Below are positions 36,701-44,579 of a stretch of 64,000 nucleotides of DNA, one piece after another. A program made the position numbers and the translations under genes. Each line of letters starts with the position of its first letter. Within the stretch, counting starts at the first letter, position 1. The notes under the pieces are model-generated. The model saw only the letters and a program-made list of their open reading frames with translations, made no database searches and was not told the origin of the DNA. The stretch is taken from assembly GCA_022771205.1 (NCBI GenBank), contig JALFCF010000006.1, forward strand, positions 154,114-218,113. The letters run 5' to 3'. The stretch is from Mycoplasmatota bacterium. Its GTDB lineage: Bacteria; Bacillota_I; Bacilli_A; RF39; UBA660.

Positions 36701-38402
36701 AAGCATATCCTTTAACAACTTTAGTTTCTTCTTTATTCAAAACTGGATGATTCATAGGATGTGCCATTGCACCTACTAAATTAAGAGCAGTATTCAATAC
36801 CAATCTATTATCTTGATCTAAGGTAATAACATAACGAATTTCTTCCTTAAAATCTCCCAATGTATTAGCAAAATACCAATAGTCCTGTTCTTTTTTATTC
36901 ATTTTATTTAATAAAAGTTGGTTAAATTGAAGTAATGCACCACGTTTTCTCTCATATCCTAAATAACTATTTTCATGTTCATTCCAAAAACGCTTACGAT
37001 ATAAAAAATAAAATAGATCTTTTTTATATTTTTTATTCAATTTTTCTGCACATTCTACCCCATAACTTGCCAAATCAGAGTCCAAATCTAATACCTCTTG
37101 CTTACTAGCAGTAACATCACCAAGTAAAGTAAAATATAAATTATCAGTTTTATTGATTAGATAAAATGTTTCTAATGTATCAAACATATTCTTAATCTTT
37201 TCACGACTTCCAACGATAGTAGGAATAACTACCATTGTTTTAGACTCTTCCGGTATTCCTTTAGAATAATCAAGTTTTGGAAGTGGATAAGTAGGAACAA
37301 ACCGAATCAAAATTTGATTAAATATTTGCACAAACAATTGACTAACCGGAATAACCAATAAAATAAACCCTAACCATCTCCATGAAATAAAATATTTAGA
37401 TAATAAAAGACTGATTCCTATTGTGATAATAACAATAGTCAAAATATATAGACTAACTCTAAAAGTATTTTTTTTCTTTGGAAACAATTGAAACCCAACA
37501 TGATACTCTTGCCCATCCGCTTTATCAAGTAATTCTTGCAAGTAAGTTAATTCATCCTTATGATATTTTTTAGACAGCTTTAATAACTGATTACGATATA
37601 ATTGTTTAGATTCTACTGTCATCTTAGCATAGACTTCATCTTCCAATAATAGCTTTTCTGTTTTACTAACTTTTTTAAATAAATCTTCTTCTGTAAACTC
37701 AAAAAACTCTTTTAAATCACCAAAAATATTAGAAATCAAAATATCATTATCAATGCTTTTTTGATATTCATTATTAATAAGTTCTTTCAAACTAATTCTT
37801 TTTTGTTCAAGTAGTTCATTCAACTCTTTAAAAAGTCTATTACTTTTAGCTCCAACTTCTTTTAATTGATTGTTAATTTCGAAAATATAATTAGCCTCAT
37901 CCTGAATAGAAATATTTTCACTTAAAAAATTAGACAATTCTATCTCTTTTTCTTCTCTACTCTCAATAATTTTAGCAACTTTCTCTCTATTAACTAAATT
38001 TTGATATCCCTCATGACATAAATCAGCAAGTCTTTTAGTATATAAAAATAATAAAATATTTTTTACACCAAGAAGTTCATAATAAGAAAAGAAAACTTTA
38101 GTTTGTTTTTGATAATTTTTAAGTTCAGACACTAGCAAATTAAAACTAATATTATAATTATTACGAACTACAATTTCTTTCAAGCAATAAAAAATACGAT
38201 CATATTTTTTCAAACTCTTCGTAATTTCTTTTTTATCATGAACAATGTTAGTTTTATGTTCTACTAACAAATAAAAGTTATCAATCAACCATTCATTAGT
38301 AATTCCTACATATTCCTTTTGTTTAGTTTTATCAACAAGATATGTGTAATATTCACTAATATCTTCAAAATCACATAAAAATTTTTTAACCAAGTTTGCC
38401 AT
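30738..38402 (-). CDS. Cyclic beta-1,2-glucan synthase-like giant protein (GT84-GH94, NdvB type)
   Basis: A 2554-residue protein, by far the largest here. After a helical N-terminal region (about 1-310) come two membrane helices, then a GT84 glycosyltransferase with DQDN, FGEGSFIGKGIYDL, SHDLLEGNYLRCG and RHHRWARGDVQ, further membrane helices (about 800-980), a glycoamylase-like middle (about 1000-1400, HHQGMSLVGLANYL), and a C-terminal GH94 phosphorylase domain with YRDQLQDSMN and GGGDWNDGMNKVG. In proteobacteria this set elongates, cyclises and trims beta-1,2-glucan from UDP-glucose. The ATG at 38402 follows AGGAG. It stands alone with its own terminator. Confidence 0.9.
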   Translation of the reverse strand: MANLVKKFLCDFEDISEYYTYLVDKTKQKEYVGITNEWLIDNFYLLVEHKTNIVHDKKEITKSLKKYDRIFYCLKEIVVRNNYNISFNLLVSELKNYQKQTKVFFSYYELLGVKNILLFLYTKRLADLCHEGYQNLVNREKVAKIIESREEKEIELSNFLSENISIQDEANYIFEINNQLKEVGAKSNRLFKELNELLEQKRISLKELINNEYQKSIDNDILISNIFGDLKEFFEFTEEDLFKKVSKTEKLLLEDEVYAKMTVESKQLYRNQLLKLSKKYHKDELTYLQELLDKADGQEYHVGFQLFPKKKNTFRVSLYILTIVIITIGISLLLSKYFISWRWLGFILLVIPVSQLFVQIFNQILIRFVPTYPLPKLDYSKGIPEESKTMVVIPTIVGSREKIKNMFDTLETFYLINKTDNLYFTLLGDVTASKQEVLDLDSDLASYGVECAEKLNKKYKKDLFYFLYRKRFWNEHENSYLGYERKRGALLQFNQLLLNKMNKKEQDYWYFANTLGDFKEEIRYVITLDQDNRLVLNTALNLVGAMAHPMNHPVLNKEETKVVKGYALMQPRVSLDIEATNKSLYSQIFAGIGGFDTYSAIVPNVYQDSFGEGSFIGKGIYDLKVFDQVLSNVFPDNLILSHDLLEGNYLRCGYVCDIEVVDDFPSKFLTDTTRHHRWARGDVQIVGWLLPFVRNKSGKKVKNPINLLGKWKIFDNIVRMFLYPALLLVLLCAIFFGNTHPLWWIAIVLLEIALPILFFVQSKVYQRESKKEKATVYYKHLFFGGKSLILRSYIVLATLPFYSKLYLDAFFRTCYRLLISHNNLLNWVTAEDAAKNEDKTFIGYLKHFTFHLLFSFILLIIGLIFFNVYACVLAIVFITAPFVLYYVSLDINPQKVELKDKEVEDVRDVAYRTWCYFKDNLKEEYHYLIPDNYQENREPKLDLRASPTGVGFSLLSVVSACELEFITYDEALDLISNILDTVNRLEKWHGHLYNWYDIKSLKIMHPGFVSTIDSGNFVASLVVIREFLKKHDEKEYRKLCDKLIRNTNFKKLYTKRDVFSIGYDELEGKLSIYNYNKFASESRLTSYLTICLGDAPSKHWFCLDKSLTTYKGRKGLISWSGTSFEYFMPFLFMKNYPNTLLDESYHFAKFCQQDYMDSVSSKLPWGISESAYNELDNSLNYKYHAFSTPYLKAKEDKENRIVIAPYASLMAMALFPKDVYDNFDKFRKLDMLGEYGFYESYDYDNKGIVKAFFAHHQGMSLVGLANYLKPGVIQNYFHQNVNIKTFDMLLKEKVQVRTSIDMKMAKYKKYDYHKEVIENDIRTFNYISYLPEVSVLSNKKYCLLMNDRGDSFSRYRTLQLNRYRKVTEQDYGVFLYIKDLDTNYIWSNTYAPMNKKPDKYEVVFAADKIKYLRTDGKITTKTEIVVTKNHHAEIRKITFKNESDEIKRLELTTYTEPILSENMDDVSHRAFNSMFLSSKYESESNSLIVRRKSRNDSNINSYMLHRLLLEEPMGEYSYETERKNFLGRNQTMQNPRGMHVSLSNTDGTNLDPILSIRNTIEILPNSSATAYIINGFGRSMEQIHDIIASYNDESSIEKAFKVSTLMNVINTKNMNITGKDMRIFNIMLNYLYQTTKLSVTDERMDLLRRNALGQSGLWKFGVSGDRPIILVEIFDIADLTFVYEVLKAFEYYKNNSIFVDVVIINSESSQYAKIIKKEIDDELYRMYTLNSFYHIPGSVTVVNGNEISREEKSLLYMVARLAFAIKEHHSLQEEVEELQKKNKVSNYEVVEVETHTEQVSKDKLTFDNGYGGFKNHGSEYVVYNPDTPAPWSNIIANKNFGTIVTNNGCGYTYAYNSGEFKITSWSNDMVANDKSEGFKFNGRLFDPIKCTHGFGYSILESENDELKKEITEFVAKEDTVKFYLVKLTNKLKKAADVDIDFWINPVFGNFEEKTARYILTEFMGNDNYLKLRNVYSVTYADVCVFMSTDLKIDSTVNDKILVKSVHTKLHLDAGASNTCVFVLGSSMDSESIPDILSRFANVKAAKAELKSVKDYWKKTLGVVHVESPDESFNYMVNGWYLYQALASRILARAGFYQVSGAFGYRDQLQDSMNIALVRPDQAKHQILVNAAHQFEQGDVLHWWHEKNRFGLRSRYKDDYLWLVYATSRYIEITNDYSILDEMVPYVVGPELSHYEHEKGMVFTYSENKETLFEHCLKSLHLAMDSMGSHGLPLMGGGDWNDGMNKVGIKGKGESVWLGFFLYQVINQFMDFTKVYNKKFKLKEFKEFNERLKDNLNKKAWDGKYYLRAYFDNGDKLGSHENKECKIDLISQSFSILSGVAPKDRIQKVITAVEENLVDDKNKIIKLLTPAFEKSLNNPGYIMNYPKGLRENGGQYTHATSWYIMALIQTGYYDRAYRYYQMINPVNRSLDSEWVNKYVVEPYVVAADIYSALKYPGRGGWTWYTGTAGWYYYVGIQEILGLKKLGDTLVFNPNIPIAWDSFKLDYTYMDTIYHVEVIKSKKEVVTLDGKKCTVGIIPLVNDKKEHEVIVHFIAG

Positions 38403-38470
38403 TCTTATCACTCCTACCTATAACAAATTATAACATAAAATCAAGTCTGCGCCTAGTAAAAAGAGCAAGA

Positions 38471-38494
38471 AAAAAAGAGTCGTAAAGACTCTTT
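38471..38494 (-). terminator. Terminator after tRNA-Ser
   Basis: Eight-bp stem AAAGAGTC/GACTCTTT followed by T on the minus strand. Confidence 0.85.
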
Positions 38495-38505
38495 AAAATT
38501 TATAA

Positions 38506-38596
38506 TGGCGGAGTAGGAGAGATTTGAACTCTCGCGCCAGTTGCCCGACCTACACCCTTAGCAGGGGCGCCTCTTCAGCCTCTTGAGTACTACTCC
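38506..38596 (-). tRNA. tRNA-Ser(GCT)
   Basis: 91-base class II tRNA with a long variable arm, acceptor GGAGTAG/CTACTCC, anticodon loop CTGCTAA (GCT), discriminator G and encoded CCA. Confidence 0.96.
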
Positions 38597-38669
38597 ACAT
38601 CAAAATACATCCGCACATATAATATTACAGTACAAAAAAGAAAAAGTCAATAAAAACCATCTCTTTTTA

Positions 38670-39315
38670 TTAACGTTTTTCAAATAATGAAGTTAATTTA
38701 GTACGATCTTGAAAAACAAAAAGAATATCATCATTGGAAATTTCAGGAAATAAAGAATACAAAGAACATCCCATTCTATCTTCTAACCTATCCTTTAAAG
38801 CAATAACACTGTTAAAATATTCCAACGAATTATCATAAGTGCCTTTACGCATAGAAATATCAAGGATTTTCTTTTCAATAGTCGTAAAACCAGAATCAAG
38901 ACAAAACAAATCACAAAGTTGAATGATATTATCATAAATAATAACCTGATGATTTTATAACCAATAATTCTATATCATATCTTAAAGGACCGCCGGCCGT
39001 TAAATATATATTATTATCAATAAATGAATGAGTAATACAGTACCTAACCATCTCTTCATATCCCCTATTTTGCAGATAAAAATATTCCTCCACTACATGT
39101 CGAGGATGGCTTATTTTTCTACCAACATTATGTAAATATCCATAGGCAATTGCAAAATCACTATTGAGTCCTCGTTGTATAGCAATCCTCCCAGCCGCTG
39201 CACTAACATTAACTCAGCGTTTAATCCAACGATTTTCTGTTTAGAAAAAATCTTCTTCACTACATATAACATTGTCTATTAATAATTGATATGTATCATT
39301 AGAATTAAGTCTCAT
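38670..39315 (-). pseudogene. Decayed HD-domain phosphohydrolase
   Basis: From an ATG at 39315 the frame reads MRLNSNDTYQLLIDN and is cut by TAA (39241-39243) and TGA (39214-39216), then resumes as AAAGRIAIQRGLNSDFAIAYGYLHNVGR, where the usual His-Asp is His-Asn. It continues through CITHSFIDN, shifts frame at the AAAA at 38953-38956, and ends in a 79-residue open piece (IQLCDLFCLDSG... LFPEISNDD). The order matches small HD-domain proteins. Multiple lesions and loss of the metal Asp indicate a real pseudogene. Confidence 0.8.
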
Positions 39316-39336
39316 AAAACCACACCATCAAATAAT

Positions 39337-39357
39337 AAAAAAACTCCTTTCGGAGTT
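39337..39357 (-). terminator. Terminator of the tRNA-Ile-Asn-Glu cluster
   Basis: AACTCC-GAAA-GGAGTT hairpin (minus strand) followed by seven T. Confidence 0.9.
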
Positions 39358-39367
39358 AATAACAAAA

Positions 39368-39444
39368 TGGTGACGAGTACGGAATTCGAATCCGTGAATG
39401 CTGCCGTGAAAGGGCAGTGTGTTAAGCCGCTTCACCAACTCGCC
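39368..39444 (-). tRNA. tRNA-Glu(TTC)
   Basis: Acceptor GGCGAGT/ACTCGTC, anticodon loop CTTTCAC (TTC), discriminator A, encoded CCA. Confidence 0.96.
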
Positions 39445-39447
39445 AAC

Positions 39448-39524
39448 TGGCGCCCCAACTAGGACTTGAACCTAGGACCCCTTGATTAACAGTCAAGTGC
39501 TCTAACCAACTGAGCTATTGAGGC
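39448..39524 (-). tRNA. tRNA-Asn(GTT)
   Basis: Acceptor GCCTCAA/TTGGGGC, anticodon loop CTGTTAA (GTT), discriminator G, encoded CCA. Cognate to the AAC specifier and TGGC core of the T-box at 23383-23667. Confidence 0.97.
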
Positions 39525-39532
39525 ACTATTAA

Positions 39533-39609
<77 letters not shown>

Positions 39610-39629
39610 ATAACTAACAGTACTTATTA

Positions 39630-39658
39630 AATATACACTATTATTTAAAAAAATGCAA
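39630..39658 (-). promoter_or_regulatory. Promoter of the tRNA-Ile-Asn-Glu cluster
   Basis: TTGCAT, 17-base spacer, TATATT, 20 bases before tRNA-Ile. The remaining bases up to 39844 show nothing recognisable. Confidence 0.75.
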
Positions 39659-39844
39659 GAAAAATTTTTAACATATAAACTAATTTTTTCAGTTGCAATA
39701 TTAGAATACTATAAACACCAGATGAAAGTCAAGCATTAATTATAAAAAAATGTATATTTTTTTAATATACCCTCTAATTTTCAGAACAAACTTTTTAAAG
39801 CAATTAATATCTATGATAAATAAATAGAAAATAAAATTTAGGTA

Positions 39845-39873
39845 TTCACATTTCTATATTTATATGGTATACT
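39845..39873 (+). promoter_or_regulatory. Promoter of tRNA-Lys
   Basis: TTCACA, 17-base spacer, TATACT, 18 bases before the tRNA. Confidence 0.7.
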
Positions 39874-39891
39874 TAATAAGTAACTTGAGAT

Positions 39892-39967
39892 GGACTGTTA
39901 GCTCAGTTGGTAGAGCAACTGACTCTTAATCAGTGGGTCTAGGGTTCGAATCCCTAACAGTCCACCA
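39892..39967 (+). tRNA. tRNA-Lys(CTT)
   Basis: Acceptor GGACTGT/ACAGTCC, D-arm AGCTCAGTTGGTAGAGC, anticodon loop CTCTTAA (CTT), discriminator A, encoded CCA. Confidence 0.95.
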
Positions 39968-39975
39968 TGATGAAA

Positions 39976-40006
39976 ATAAAATCTAGTTAAACAACTAGAT
40001 TTTTTA
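39976..40006. terminator. Terminator after tRNA-Lys
   Basis: Ten-bp stem AAATCTAGTT/AACTAGATTT followed by T on the plus strand; it can also act on the minus strand. Confidence 0.85.
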
Positions 40007-40013
40007 TTTTATA

Positions 40014-40039
40014 TAAAAAAAGAAGTTTATCTTAACTTC
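40014..40039 (-). terminator. Terminator after ddl
   Basis: GAAGTT/AACTTC stem over the stop codon, then seven T on the minus strand. Confidence 0.7.
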
Positions 40040-41250
40040 CCTTTCATACCTTTTAATCCCTTTACACCACCATGTGCTGCAAATCCTTGTAAAATATTAG
40101 TTTCAAAAGAGTGAGTTTTACTAACTCTTTTTTTATAGTCTTTAACACCAATATTAATCATCTCATCTAGAACTGTAGAAAAATCAATTTCCTTAGCTTC
40201 CCACAAATAAAATGCTAAACTACCAGGAATAGAATTAATCTCGTTAATATATACCTTATTGGTTTTCTCATCAACTAAAAAGTCAATTCTACTATTACCA
40301 GAAGATCCTAATGCACGAAATGCTTCGCGTGCAACGTCTTCTACTTCTTTTCTTACTTTTTCAGAAAGTTCTGCAGGTAATTTTCTATTTGCAGAAGCCA
40401 TACCTTTAGAAGCACCCTTTACAGGAGCTTTAACACCTTTTAACTTACCTTTACCATCGCCAATATACTTATCAGCATATGTCAAGAATTTATTAGCAGA
40501 AAGAACTTCTTCAATTTCACTAACTTTTTGATGTTCATAATTTCCCATAACAGCAATATTGACTTCTTTTAAATTTTGAACAACTTCTTCTACTAAAATC
40601 TTTTTATCATATTGAATTGCATCATCAATAGCACTAACTAACTCTTCACGATTACCGCATACAGCAATACCAACACTAGAACCAGTAGTAGCAGGTTTTA
40701 CAATAACAGGATAACTTAATTTTTCAACTTTTTTAATAACTTCATCCCTATCCTGCTTATAATCTATATCATAAAACCAAACATAATCAGTCATAGGAAG
40801 TTTAGCATTCTTCCAAATGTCTTTCATAAATACTTTATCTTGTCCAACAACAGAAGCATAAACATCACTACCTACAAAAGGAACACCTATTGTCTGTAAA
40901 TATCCCTGCAATCCACCATCTTCAACATTAGTTCCGTGAACAACAGGTAAAACAATATCAACTTCACCAACAATAGTTCTAGGAAAACTTTTCTTTTGTA
41001 GAACAAAAGATCCATCTCTATAATATAAAACTACATTCTTACCATATTTTTTAATCAATGATAAATCTTGATATACCTCAATATCTTTTAACATCTCACC
41101 AGTATACCATTCTCTATCCTTTGTAATATAAATTGGAATAATTTCATATTTTTCTTGATCTAATTTATTCATAGCCTGCATTGCTGAAATAACACTAACT
41201 TCATGCTCTACAGATTCTCCACCAAAAATAACACCAACTTTAATTTTCAT
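40027..41250 (-). CDS. ddl: D-alanine--D-alanine ligase
   Basis: Joins two D-Ala for peptidoglycan. It is an ATP-grasp enzyme with VIFGGESVEHEVSVISA (N-terminus), the VHGTNVEDGGLQG loop, VGQDKVFMKDIW, KPATTGSSVGIAV and NEINSIPGSLAFYLWE. The 407 residues exceed the usual ~350; the excess is a Lys-rich insert around residues 260-285 and a Gly-rich tail. Last of the hydrolase-murF-ddl operon, 12 bases after murF, so the product D-Ala-D-Ala feeds its neighbour MurF. Confidence 0.95.
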   Translation of the reverse strand: MKIKVGVIFGGESVEHEVSVISAMQAMNKLDQEKYEIIPIYITKDREWYTGEMLKDIEVYQDLSLIKKYGKNVVLYYRDGSFVLQKKSFPRTIVGEVDIVLPVVHGTNVEDGGLQGYLQTIGVPFVGSDVYASVVGQDKVFMKDIWKNAKLPMTDYVWFYDIDYKQDRDEVIKKVEKLSYPVIVKPATTGSSVGIAVCGNREELVSAIDDAIQYDKKILVEEVVQNLKEVNIAVMGNYEHQKVSEIEEVLSANKFLTYADKYIGDGKGKLKGVKAPVKGASKGMASANRKLPAELSEKVRKEVEDVAREAFRALGSSGNSRIDFLVDEKTNKVYINEINSIPGSLAFYLWEAKEIDFSTVLDEMINIGVKDYKKRVSKTHSFETNILQGFAAHGGVKGLKGMKGKLR

Positions 41251-41262
41251 AACACATCTCTC

Positions 41263-42876
41263 CTATTCATTATAAGTATCTGGTAAATCATTTTCAAATA
41301 ATGCATAAACTTCATTTTTCTTTGCTAATTCTCCAATAAAAGGATATGCATCTCGAACATCATTAAATACAACTATTTTTTCTTTATCAAATCCTTTAGA
41401 TAATAATCCCTCTTTAATTGGTTTTGTCCTATTTGCACCAATTAAAACTGCATAATCAGCAACTTCAGCAATCTGTTCTCCAAACTTCTTATTATATTCT
41501 GCTTCTTTATCTCCCAATTCAATCATACCAGGAGTAACAACAACCTTAACACCTGGCATCATCCCAAGAACTTTAACAGCATTATGAGCACCAACTGGAT
41601 TAGAATTGTAAGCATCGTCTATTTGATAAAAATTACTAAGTTTTTTTAGTTCTAAACGATGCTCTACTGGACGAACACCTTTAACAGCTTGCTGTAAGTC
41701 AGAAACTGAAATATCAAATTCATGTCCAAAGGCAAGACCTGCTAAAATATTATAAACATTATGATCTCCTAATAATCTAGTCTCAAAATGATATTTTTTT
41801 TCATCATTAGTAAAAACAACATCAAACTCTGTTCCCTTATTGGAACATTTTATATTAGTAGCTCTAACATCAACATCCGGATTATCTATACCAATCCAAA
41901 TTACTTTAACCTTGTTTTTTAATTTATAATTAACCTGTTTAGGATCATCACCATTTAATACAGCAAAACCATTTTTTGGTAAAGATTCTATAAGCTCAAA
42001 TTTTCCATCAATAATATTTTGTTCACTTCCAAAAGATTCCAAATGAGCTGTACCTAATCTAGTCAATATACCATATTGAGGTTTTACTAACTTACAAAGC
42101 CCCTTTATCTCTCCTTTAACATAAGCTCCCATTTCAGCAATAAAAATATCATTAAATTTAGTTAAATTATTATTAACAGTCATAATTAGACCATTATATG
42201 TATTCAAATTTCTTGGTGTTGGCAAAGCATTATACTTAATATTCAAAATATCACTTAATATATTTTTACTACTTGTTTTACCATAACTACCAGTAATACC
42301 AATAATCTTTAAATTAGACATACTCTTTAGTTTAGTTTGTGCTTTATGTTTATAATAATGATAAATAGCTCTTTCAATTGGAAAGTTAATAATATTAGCT
42401 AAAAAAACCACAAAAGGATTTAAGCAAACTAATAAAACTAAAACTGTAATCATAATCCAAACAAATTTTAAATCCTGATATCGAATTAATAATAATACAG
42501 TGGGAATTAAATATAAAATAGAAGTTGTCACGATCAAACGTCTAACTCTTTTAGTTATAACCAAAGGCTTTTTATTTTGATCATGAGCTAAACGATACTT
42601 CCATAAATAAGCAAGAGCAAGTAAAAGAACACCTATAGCAAGTATTAACACTATAGATAATCTTTCTAAATCAAATGCAACAAATAATCCAATTAATGTA
42701 ATAAGAAAAGCAACTACATCCAAATCTAAAAATTGTTTACTATTACGAAACACCCATTTTAAATATCGATTATTTTCATTATATAAGTTTTGTTGTAACA
42801 TATGAAGATAACGTTTTGATTTAAATATCAAACAAATAAAAATACATAGTAATAAAAAAGCATACACTATAATCAT
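41263..42876 (-). CDS. murF: UDP-MurNAc-tripeptide--D-Ala-D-Ala ligase with N-terminal membrane domain
   Basis: Adds D-Ala-D-Ala to the UDP-MurNAc peptide. The Mur ligase part begins at about residue 185 with the P-loop ITGSYGKTSSK, then PRNLNTYNG, EMGAYVKGEI, LNGDDP and DAYNSNP. The first ~170 residues contain about five hydrophobic helices, an extension seen in some Firmicutes MurF-like proteins. 537 residues in total. Ten bases separate it from the upstream hydrolase; AGGAGG precedes the ATG. Confidence 0.9.
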   Translation of the reverse strand: MIIVYAFLLLCIFICLIFKSKRYLHMLQQNLYNENNRYLKWVFRNSKQFLDLDVVAFLITLIGLFVAFDLERLSIVLILAIGVLLLALAYLWKYRLAHDQNKKPLVITKRVRRLIVTTSILYLIPTVLLLIRYQDLKFVWIMITVLVLLVCLNPFVVFLANIINFPIERAIYHYYKHKAQTKLKSMSNLKIIGITGSYGKTSSKNILSDILNIKYNALPTPRNLNTYNGLIMTVNNNLTKFNDIFIAEMGAYVKGEIKGLCKLVKPQYGILTRLGTAHLESFGSEQNIIDGKFELIESLPKNGFAVLNGDDPKQVNYKLKNKVKVIWIGIDNPDVDVRATNIKCSNKGTEFDVVFTNDEKKYHFETRLLGDHNVYNILAGLAFGHEFDISVSDLQQAVKGVRPVEHRLELKKLSNFYQIDDAYNSNPVGAHNAVKVLGMMPGVKVVVTPGMIELGDKEAEYNKKFGEQIAEVADYAVLIGANRTKPIKEGLLSKGFDKEKIVVFNDVRDAYPFIGELAKKNEVYALFENDLPDTYNE

Positions 42877-42885
42877 AAAATCCTC

Positions 42886-43611
42886 CTAAGATATAAAATT
42901 ATTGATAATGGTAACTACTCGTGATAAATTTTCAATATAAGCATAATGCGTTCCTGGTAAAACAATTAACGCACCGTCATATAATAAATTTTCTAGAATC
43001 TTTGCTTCTTCTATCGGTGCTTCTGTATCTTGCTCTCCCCAAATAAGTAAAGTAGGCTCTTCAATCTTTTTAGCAAATTCCGATAAATCCTCATTAACAA
43101 CATAGACTAAAGTTTGTCTCATTATTGGACTAGCTGCTTTATAATCTCTAGAACCGATATAATTTTTCATTCTTTCTCCAAATTCATTCATTCCAGGAAG
43201 TTTTTTCAATTTCTTTAATATTCTAGTTGATAAAGGTAAACTCTTCTGTAATCTAACACAAGGGCTTCCAAATAAAATCAGTTTTTCAATAGGATGATGA
43301 GAAGAATAATGAATAGCTACTCTTCCACCAAAAGAATGCCCCATAATAATAGGTTTCTTAATATTAACACGATTCACTAATTCTTCAATAAGTAAAGAAT
43401 AGTCCTGAATTTGCCATGGAACTGACGGCTCTTCACTTTCACCAAACCCAGGAAAATCCAAAATCGTAATTCGAAAACGATCCGAAAAAGCATCACCAAT
43501 AAACTTCATCATTTCAATATTCTGTCCCCAACCATGTAACAACAAAATATCTTTTTTTCCCTCACCATACTGTATATAATTAACAGAAACTCCTCTAATA
43601 TTGATTTTCAT
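42886..43611 (-). CDS. Alpha/beta-hydrolase
   Basis: A 241-residue alpha/beta-hydrolase with the oxyanion stretch LLHGWGQN, nucleophile elbow GHSFGG (Ser at about residue 93), acid LLIWGEQDTEAP and catalytic His in PGTHYAYIE. Substrate unknown; it could be an esterase or lactonase. First gene of the operon with murF and ddl. An extended -10 (TGCTATAAT) lies about 20 bases before the start. Confidence 0.88.
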   Translation of the reverse strand: MKINIRGVSVNYIQYGEGKKDILLLHGWGQNIEMMKFIGDAFSDRFRITILDFPGFGESEEPSVPWQIQDYSLLIEELVNRVNIKKPIIMGHSFGGRVAIHYSSHHPIEKLILFGSPCVRLQKSLPLSTRILKKLKKLPGMNEFGERMKNYIGSRDYKAASPIMRQTLVYVVNEDLSEFAKKIEEPTLLIWGEQDTEAPIEEAKILENLLYDGALIVLPGTHYAYIENLSRVVTIINNFIS

Positions 43612-43767
43612 AGCATCACCACTAAAAATATTATAGCATAAAACATAGAAAAACCTTCCTAAAAATTAAATAAAATATTAAAAACGGAAAGAAAATGACA
43701 AATTTTAGTGATACTAAAAAGTATTCTAAATAGCCAGAATTACACATATAAAAATACGTAATTAATT

Positions 43768-43800
43768 AAAAAAAGGAATTAAGCATTACTTAATTCCTTT
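43768..43800 (-). terminator. Terminator of the rimP-rbfA operon
   Basis: Twelve-bp stem AAAGGAATTAAG/CTTAATTCCTTT directly after rbfA. Confidence 0.93.
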
Positions 43801-44144
43801 TATTTTCCTTCATGAATTTTATCAATAATCTTTTCTATATGTTCTCCATACTCAATAGATGTGTCATAAATAAATTTCAATTCTGGAGTATGTCGAATAT
43901 CAATACGTTCAGCAAGTTTACTACGAATAAAAGAACTTGCTCCGTCTAAAGCTTCTAAAATAACTGATTTTTTTTCTTCTTCTAATACAGTAAAATATAC
44001 TTTGCAATAACTATAATCACTGCTTGTATCACAACCAGTAATAGTCACAAATTTTAAATCCTCATCTCTAACTTCTTCCATCAAAATAATACTTATCTCT
44101 TGCTGTATTAAATGATTAAGTCTCTCTATTTTTATATTCGCCAT
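43800..44144 (-). CDS. rbfA: Ribosome-binding factor A
   Basis: RbfA matures the 30S subunit. This 114-residue KH-like protein has the family features: RLNHLIQQEISIIL at the N-terminus, the VTITGCDTSSDYSYCKVYFTV strand pair and HTPELKFIYDTSIEYGEHIEKII at the end. It overlaps the NUDIX gene by 29 bases, and GGAGGTAAC lies inside that gene. Last gene of the nusA-infB operon, its usual place. Confidence 0.95.
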   Translation of the reverse strand: MANIKIERLNHLIQQEISIILMEEVRDEDLKFVTITGCDTSSDYSYCKVYFTVLEEEKKSVILEALDGASSFIRSKLAERIDIRHTPELKFIYDTSIEYGEHIEKIIDKIHEGK

Positions 44145-44577
44145 AACAGTTACCTCCTATTTGGTATTCTTTATATAAACTTTTCGATTTCTCTTTAATC
44201 TCACTATCAATTTCAAGATTAAAATCAATTGTAAAAATATCTTGCCAACAGATACAAGGAGAGCTAAAAAAATCAGTAGAACACGGCTCTGCAAGATATT
44301 GAATATCAATCATATCACCAACTGAATTAGAATAATGTTCAACAGCAATAGGTTGATAATGATTATTTAAAACTGGTCCAATAACTTTAATATCAACCCC
44401 TGTTTCTTCCTTAGTTTCTCTAATCGCAGCATCCCATGGCGTCTCCAATTCTGAATCTAAAATATGTCCACCTGGTTGTAGCCATTTTCTTAATTTTGTA
44501 TTATAAACAAGTAATATTGCATGATTTTTAAAATCAATCGTATAAGCAGACGCCGTATATTGTCTTCTTGTATTCAT
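44116..44577 (-). CDS. NUDIX hydrolase
   Basis: A 153-residue NUDIX-fold hydrolase with box PGGHILDSELETPWDAAIRE-TKEETG, close to the GX5EX7REUXEEXGU consensus except for Ser-Glu-Leu-Glu spacing near its start. It would cleave a nucleoside diphosphate linked to another group; substrate unknown. It is inserted between infB (two bases upstream) and rbfA (29-base overlap), which is not the standard content of this operon. Confidence 0.88.
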   Translation of the reverse strand: MNTRRQYTASAYTIDFKNHAILLVYNTKLRKWLQPGGHILDSELETPWDAAIRETKEETGVDIKVIGPVLNNHYQPIAVEHYSNSVGDMIDIQYLAEPCSTDFFSSPCICWQDIFTIDFNLEIDSEIKEKSKSLYKEYQIGGNCYGEYKNRET

Positions 44578-44579
44578 AA

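Noticed and set aside
39610..39844. Possible small RNA between tRNA-Ile and tRNA-Lys
   Set aside because: Apart from the two tRNA promoters I see no stable hairpin or terminator there.
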